Shown here one piece after another: positions 60,232 through 64,000 of a stretch of DNA of 64,000 nt (positions are counted from its first letter, which is position 1; each line of letters begins with the position of its first letter). Made by a program: the position numbers and the translations under genes. Source of the stretch: Peribacillus simplex (lineage in GTDB: Bacteria; Bacillota; Bacilli; Bacillales; DSM-1321). Below the pieces are notes generated by a model. It was not told where the DNA came from, searched no databases, and was given only the letters and a program-made list of their open reading frames with translations. The stretch covers positions 4,120,001 through 4,184,000 of the forward strand of contig NZ_CP126106.1 in the NCBI RefSeq assembly GCF_030123325.1, written 5' to 3'.

Positions 60232-61092
60232 TTAATTTTCATTTTTCCACGAAAGGTCATTCAAATGCATTGAAAATGACGAAAGTGGCAAGATGGTCGC
60301 CCGTTCTTCGAAAATCCTTGAAATGGTCTGGATCAACCCCTCTTCCTTGTCATCGGTATAGATGCACAAGTTTTCGGGAGCAATCGATAAAAGCGGGGCA
60401 AGTATCACCGTATCGAGAAAAAGTGAACTTTTGGCAAGAAGCCTCCTGTCGATCATACTATTGATTTTTGGACGGTCGAGTTTGCTGAATTTTTGATCAT
60501 AGAAATGAAAACCATCCCGGTTGACCAGGTGAAGCTTTCTTAATTTCGACTCCTGCCCATGAAGGCAATCACGGAGAGTGGCAATGAAATTTTGATAGTC
60601 CTGCTCCAGCTTGTATTCATCAATCGCCTTAAGGACATACTTTTCCAAAGTGTGCTGAAATGATTTTAAACGGAAGGTCGTAAAAGAATCGAATGAAAAA
60701 GATACCTTTCCAGCCAAGATGCTTTGAAGCCCTTCCTCAATCAATCGTTTCTCCGTACTGAATGCTCCTTCTTGATTCCTGGCTCTTTCCACCTCGATGA
60801 TCGATGATGCAATTTCAATGATGGCTTCAATTTCTTCCCGTTCCCTATAAAAAAATTTACCGACTATTATTTGCTCCAGAACAGGAAGCGTCTTTTCTTC
60901 CAATAAAAAAGAATGAAATGCATCACGAAGCAGAATTAGCCATTTATCACCTGAAGACTTCGTCATATCCACATGCATGCCATGTTGCGGAAGAAATCGA
61001 ATGTATGCTTGAAGTTCTGCCCCGAGTGGATGGGCAGAAACGAAATTCAGTAACTTCAATGCCTCTGAATCGTTTTGAAACGAAATTTGCAC
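60232..61092 (-). CDS. ytxC: Sporulation protein YtxC
   Basis: A 286-residue cytoplasmic protein of the YtxC-like family, found in spore-formers next to dnaI and thrS. The sequence has no known catalytic motif; the family pattern includes LPQHGMHVDMTKSSGDKW (approximate), SFDSFTTFRLKSFQHTLEKYV (in part) and the C-terminal IYTDDKEEGLIQTI. The start is a GTG with GGGGGG eight bases upstream. The precise role is unknown. Confidence 0.85.
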   Translation of the reverse strand: MQISFQNDSEALKLLNFVSAHPLGAELQAYIRFLPQHGMHVDMTKSSGDKWLILLRDAFHSFLLEEKTLPVLEQIIVGKFFYREREEIEAIIEIASSIIEVERARNQEGAFSTEKRLIEEGLQSILAGKVSFSFDSFTTFRLKSFQHTLEKYVLKAIDEYKLEQDYQNFIATLRDCLHGQESKLRKLHLVNRDGFHFYDQKFSKLDRPKINSMIDRRLLAKSSLFLDTVILAPLLSIAPENLCIYTDDKEEGLIQTISRIFEERATILPLSSFSMHLNDLSWKNEN

Positions 61093-61177
61093 TACGACAT
61101 CCCCCCTTCCCCCTTGCCTCTTTGTTCATGTATATGGGGATGGGGACATGTTTAGAAGTAGGATGGGCCTTGTAAAA

Positions 61178-61211
61178 GAAAAAAGTGACCTCCATTAAGA
61201 GACCACTTTCC
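61178..61211 (-). terminator. Terminator of the dnaB-dnaI operon
   Basis: AAAAGTGACCTC/GAGACCACTTT with a short loop and T run on the minus strand, just at the dnaI stop. Confidence 0.8.
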
Positions 61212-61212
61212 T

Positions 61213-62151
61213 TCATCTTCTCCGATTCACGCCATCCAGCTTGACCGGCTCCGCTAAATATTGAATTCTTTCCATTATCCTGGCCGCCTTCACTTCTTCC
61301 TTCTCTCCACGCTGTGAAAAGGTTAGGTGGTTCTCCAGGCCATTCAGGTCAAAATTCGAAGTGAAAAACGTCGGCAAGTTTTCCAGCATCCTAAATTGCA
61401 AAATCGGTCCAAAAACCTCATCGCGTCCCCAGCTCGTCATGGACTCCGCTCCAATATCATCCAGCATGAGGACAGGTGCCGTTTTCACCATCTCAATTTT
61501 TTCATTGACCGTATTATCACCTATCGATCCCTTAAGTTCCCGCAAGTAGTCAGGGACATAGACAATAAGGGAAGAAATTTGCCTTTCTGCGAGTTCATTG
61601 GCAATCGCACCTAATAAGTACGTTTTCCCAACACCGAATTTCCCATATATAAATAAGCCTTTTTGCATTTTACCTGGCTCATATTCCATGATGAACGACA
61701 TCGCCTTACTTAAAACACCCAAGCGTTTGTTTTCATTATCCGTTTGCGTAAAGTCCTCAATGGTCGCCTTTAAAATATCCTTCGGTACATACAGGCTGCG
61801 GATCAATTTTTCCCGTTTCCGCTTTTCATCCTCTGCCAATTTCCGCGGACAGATTTCATAATTCAGGTTCAGGGCCTTCCCTTGAACCACCAATTTGGGA
61901 TAATACCCTTGCATCATATTGATGCAGCCATTCAAGCTTGGACATTTATCACATTTATTGCTTTGTGAAGTGAACTCATAAAGCTTCCCCAAGTTTTTAT
62001 CAATCATTTCCTTCGTGACCGTCGAACTGTTGGCATTCAAAAATAACCGCACTTGTTCGTCTTCAAAAATCTCCTGTTTCAGCTTTTCATAACGCTGTTG
62101 AAATTGGTTTGTATTGGCCAATTTATTAAGGGATCTATTAATCTTTTCCAT
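61213..62151 (-). CDS. dnaI: Primosomal helicase loader DnaI
   Basis: A 312-residue AAA+ ATPase that loads the replicative helicase DnaC onto DNA. The N-terminal zinc-binding region holds NKCDKCPSLNGCINMMQGYY (Cys ligands, about 68-87), and the C-terminal ATPase holds Walker A IYGKFGVGKTYLLGAIA (about 167-183), Walker B VLMLDDIGAESMTSW and an Arg-finger region near RIMERIQYL. It overlaps the 3' end of dnaB, so the two are translationally linked. Confidence 0.95.
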   Translation of the reverse strand: MEKINRSLNKLANTNQFQQRYEKLKQEIFEDEQVRLFLNANSSTVTKEMIDKNLGKLYEFTSQSNKCDKCPSLNGCINMMQGYYPKLVVQGKALNLNYEICPRKLAEDEKRKREKLIRSLYVPKDILKATIEDFTQTDNENKRLGVLSKAMSFIMEYEPGKMQKGLFIYGKFGVGKTYLLGAIANELAERQISSLIVYVPDYLRELKGSIGDNTVNEKIEMVKTAPVLMLDDIGAESMTSWGRDEVFGPILQFRMLENLPTFFTSNFDLNGLENHLTFSQRGEKEEVKAARIMERIQYLAEPVKLDGVNRRR

Positions 62152-63562
62152 CGTTCATTTCACCTCCTGCTTTCCACAGCTTCCATTTCTCTTGAAGCTC
62201 GCGTTTCTGGGCATTCAATTCCGGCTGATCTGCATTCTGCTCCTGCTGTGCTTCTTCTTTTTTCTCAAGCCACTCCGGAACCACTTCTTCCCGTATCGCC
62301 TTTTTCCGGCTGCCCTTCGCAGCATTCCTGCTTCCTTGAGCCCAGTCCTGATATTTCCTATGTTCATTTTTAGCCAGTTCCATCGCCTCGACGACCGTAG
62401 AGACCTTCAGCCGTGCCCAATGGCCTGCCAGCTTTTCCACATAGCCCTTGGTGAACTTCATATCCGTTTTGAGCATGACGTATTCAATCAAGACATTGAC
62501 GACACCCGGATTCAGCTTTTGATTGATCATCACGCCCTCAACCACTTTCAAATCACCGCTTGATGGCTCTGCACCGCCTGACAATTGCATTAGCCGCTCC
62601 CTTGGGGAGATCGTCTCCAAATGACGGATTAACTCTTGTTCCTGTGTTTTCGGTTCTTCTTTTTGTGTCCGTTCACGAATCGGCTGCACCCGATTGACCA
62701 GGGAAGGCATATCTGCCTGCCGTTCGATCTGATACCAGTCCCTTGCCGCCTTTCTGAGCACTTCCTCATCGATCTCATCATCCAATGAAACGGCATCCAT
62801 TACTAGTTTTTGCATTTCCAGCGGATCAATGCCATATAAAAAAGCAAGTTTGGCGATCGTACTTTTTATTTTCGGAGTAAAGGCCTTTTTCGGTACGATC
62901 GATGATTTCATCCCGGATAATAAAAGGTCAAAATCAAATAAGTCGTCAAACCCCGATGGCTCGACGCCTTCCGTCCGATCGATGAATTGCTGTTCAGGCA
63001 TCGGTTTCCATTCGTTTTTCGCTTCATCCGTTACATATAAAGAGTCCAAATGATCTGATGAGAATACTTCCGCAAAAGATTTAGTCACACCTTCATATTG
63101 ATCGGTTAAGATATGATCATCACAAAAGAATCTCTTTAACCGGTTGAACTGTGCTTTGCCGACTTTTTTGTATAAGTAAATATTCAGCATTCCATCCGTG
63201 AAAAACTGCTGGGGGGAAAGCGGCGGGTTTAACTCATAGATGAATTCCTTCGTTTCATTTTTCGATTTCTTATATACATTCAACAGACCAATTCCTTCAA
63301 GTAAAAGGCGTGCTTCGTAAATATCACCTAACTTAAGGCCGATGGTATTCATTAATTGATAATGTGAGGAGGTTTCCGACCATAGCCTGTTTTCCTCCAG
63401 CTCACTCCATAACGTCATATATAGGCTAATGCAGATAGGTCCAATAAGAGGTTGATATAGTCGGGTAAGTATTTTCCGATCATAATCATGAAGCAGCCCC
63501 GCAGATGAGACCAAATATGAATCCGCTGGGAGCAATTCTTGCCAATGCATTGACATCTCCAT
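62138..63562 (-). CDS. dnaB: Replication initiation and membrane attachment protein DnaB
   Basis: A 474-residue primosomal co-loader of Firmicutes, distinct from E. coli DnaB helicase. DDBH1 (about 1-300) carries LTRLYQPLIGPICISLYMTLW (in part). DDBH2 (about 310-440) contains the YxxxIxxxW-like KVSTVVEAMELAKNEHRKYQDW (in part). The C-terminus is basic. Several in-frame ATG codons lie at the start (63562 chosen; ATG at +3 and +5 codons also fit the AAAGG or GGAG signals). It precedes dnaI and follows nrdR, as in B. subtilis. Confidence 0.93.
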   Translation of the reverse strand: MEMSMHWQELLPADSYLVSSAGLLHDYDRKILTRLYQPLIGPICISLYMTLWSELEENRLWSETSSHYQLMNTIGLKLGDIYEARLLLEGIGLLNVYKKSKNETKEFIYELNPPLSPQQFFTDGMLNIYLYKKVGKAQFNRLKRFFCDDHILTDQYEGVTKSFAEVFSSDHLDSLYVTDEAKNEWKPMPEQQFIDRTEGVEPSGFDDLFDFDLLLSGMKSSIVPKKAFTPKIKSTIAKLAFLYGIDPLEMQKLVMDAVSLDDEIDEEVLRKAARDWYQIERQADMPSLVNRVQPIRERTQKEEPKTQEQELIRHLETISPRERLMQLSGGAEPSSGDLKVVEGVMINQKLNPGVVNVLIEYVMLKTDMKFTKGYVEKLAGHWARLKVSTVVEAMELAKNEHRKYQDWAQGSRNAAKGSRKKAIREEVVPEWLEKKEEAQQEQNADQPELNAQKRELQEKWKLWKAGGEMNDGKD

Positions 63563-63614
63563 TCAAACCTTTCAAAAGATGTAGTGAAAAAAGAGCCAAA
63601 GTGAATCTTCAGCT

Positions 63615-64000
63615 CTACTTTCTTTCTTTATTTATTAAATCTTTCAATTCATCGATAAAGACATTGATATCTTTAAATTGTCGATAGACGGATGCGAACC
63701 TTACATAGGCAACCTCATCGACTTCCGCCAGCTTGTCCATCACCATTTCTCCGACATTGTCGCTTTTCACTTCCGATATGCCCTGGTTGCGCAGTTCTTT
63801 TTCTACATAACTGGTAATTTGCTCTAGTTCCTTCAAGGGAACCGGGCGTTTTTCGCAAGCCCTGATTAAGCCACGCAGGATTTTATCACGACTGAACTCT
63901 TCCCGTGTCCCGCCCTTTTTCACTACAATGAGCGGTGTTTCCTCCACCTTTTCAAATGTCGTGAATCGAAAACCACATGCCTCACATTCACGGCGTCGTC
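63615..64000 (-). CDS. nrdR: Transcriptional repressor NrdR (5' end outside the window)
   Basis: The C-terminal ATP-cone domain is complete (TPLIVVKKGGTREEFSRDKIL, ending INVFIDELKDLINKERK, in part), and the zinc-ribbon end RRECEACGFRFTTFEKVEE is visible up to the edge. The first Cys pair lies beyond position 64000. NrdR senses ATP/dATP and represses ribonucleotide reductase genes. It is the first known gene of the nrdR-dnaB-dnaI group. Confidence 0.94.
   Translation of the reverse strand, partial: RRRECEACGFRFTTFEKVEETPLIVVKKGGTREEFSRDKILRGLIRACEKRPVPLKELEQITSYVEKELRNQGISEVKSDNVGEMVMDKLAEVDEVAYVRFASVYRQFKDINVFIDELKDLINKERK

Overview
The window is ordinary chromosome of a low-GC, endospore-forming Firmicute of the family Bacillaceae. 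Evidence includes spore germination genes (gerM, gerE, a gerA-type operon), sspI, ytxC, sigma-B-type stress promoters, T-box and lysine-riboswitch leaders, and gene order close to the gerE-sdh-lysC-uvrC-trxA-etf-mutS2-pheST-infC-thrS-dnaI-dnaB stretch of Bacillus subtilis. Protein details point outside B. subtilis and B. cereus. A Peribacillus-like organism is my guess, but the sequence alone does not prove it.

Layout: 0.3-3.5 kb holds small accessory genes (GNAT-like, DUF202, a 57-aa membrane protein, GIY-YIG, DUF2087). 3.6-4.1 kb has two near-identical tRNA-Arg(TCT) genes, each with its own terminator. 4.3-12.6 kb runs murI-gerM-[gerBAC-type operon]-(rph remnant)-rdgB-ysnB, plus a MarR regulator and gerE. 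12.7-17.5 kb has a thioesterase with a FadR-like operator, sdhCAB and yslB. 17.6-27 kb has riboswitch-controlled lysC, uvrC, trxA and the fatty-acid beta-oxidation group lcfA-fadR-fadB-etfB-etfA. 27.2-34 kb has yshE, mutS2, polX, cvpA, zapA and convergent rnhC. 34.1-34.6 kb is a 24-25 unit tandem repeat array between two terminators. 34.7-39.6 kb has pheST with a Phe T-box, an rRNA methyltransferase and sspI. 39.6-42.4 kb has three YflT-domain stress paralogs, each behind its own sigma-B-type promoter. 42.6-52.4 kb is a lactate/glycolate island: glcF, glcD, a CdaR/PucR-like regulator, lutP, lutR and lutABC, with two LutR-type operators. 52.4-64 kb has an M42 peptidase, dUTPase, ysdB, infC-rpmI-rplT with an L20-type leader, thrS with a T-box, ytxC, dnaI, dnaB and the start-truncated nrdR.

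I found no phage, CRISPR array, IS transposase or defence island. The least ordinary items are the repeat array, a degraded ribonuclease PH gene beside an inserted-looking germinant receptor operon, two other small gene relics (RibD/DHFR-like and GNAT-like), the paired tRNA-Arg genes, the three-fold YflT cluster, and a FadR-like box in front of the ysmA thioesterase. Regulation of core genes is unusually readable: one lysine riboswitch, two T-boxes, one L20 leader, an ATT-initiated infC and an internal translation start in lysC.
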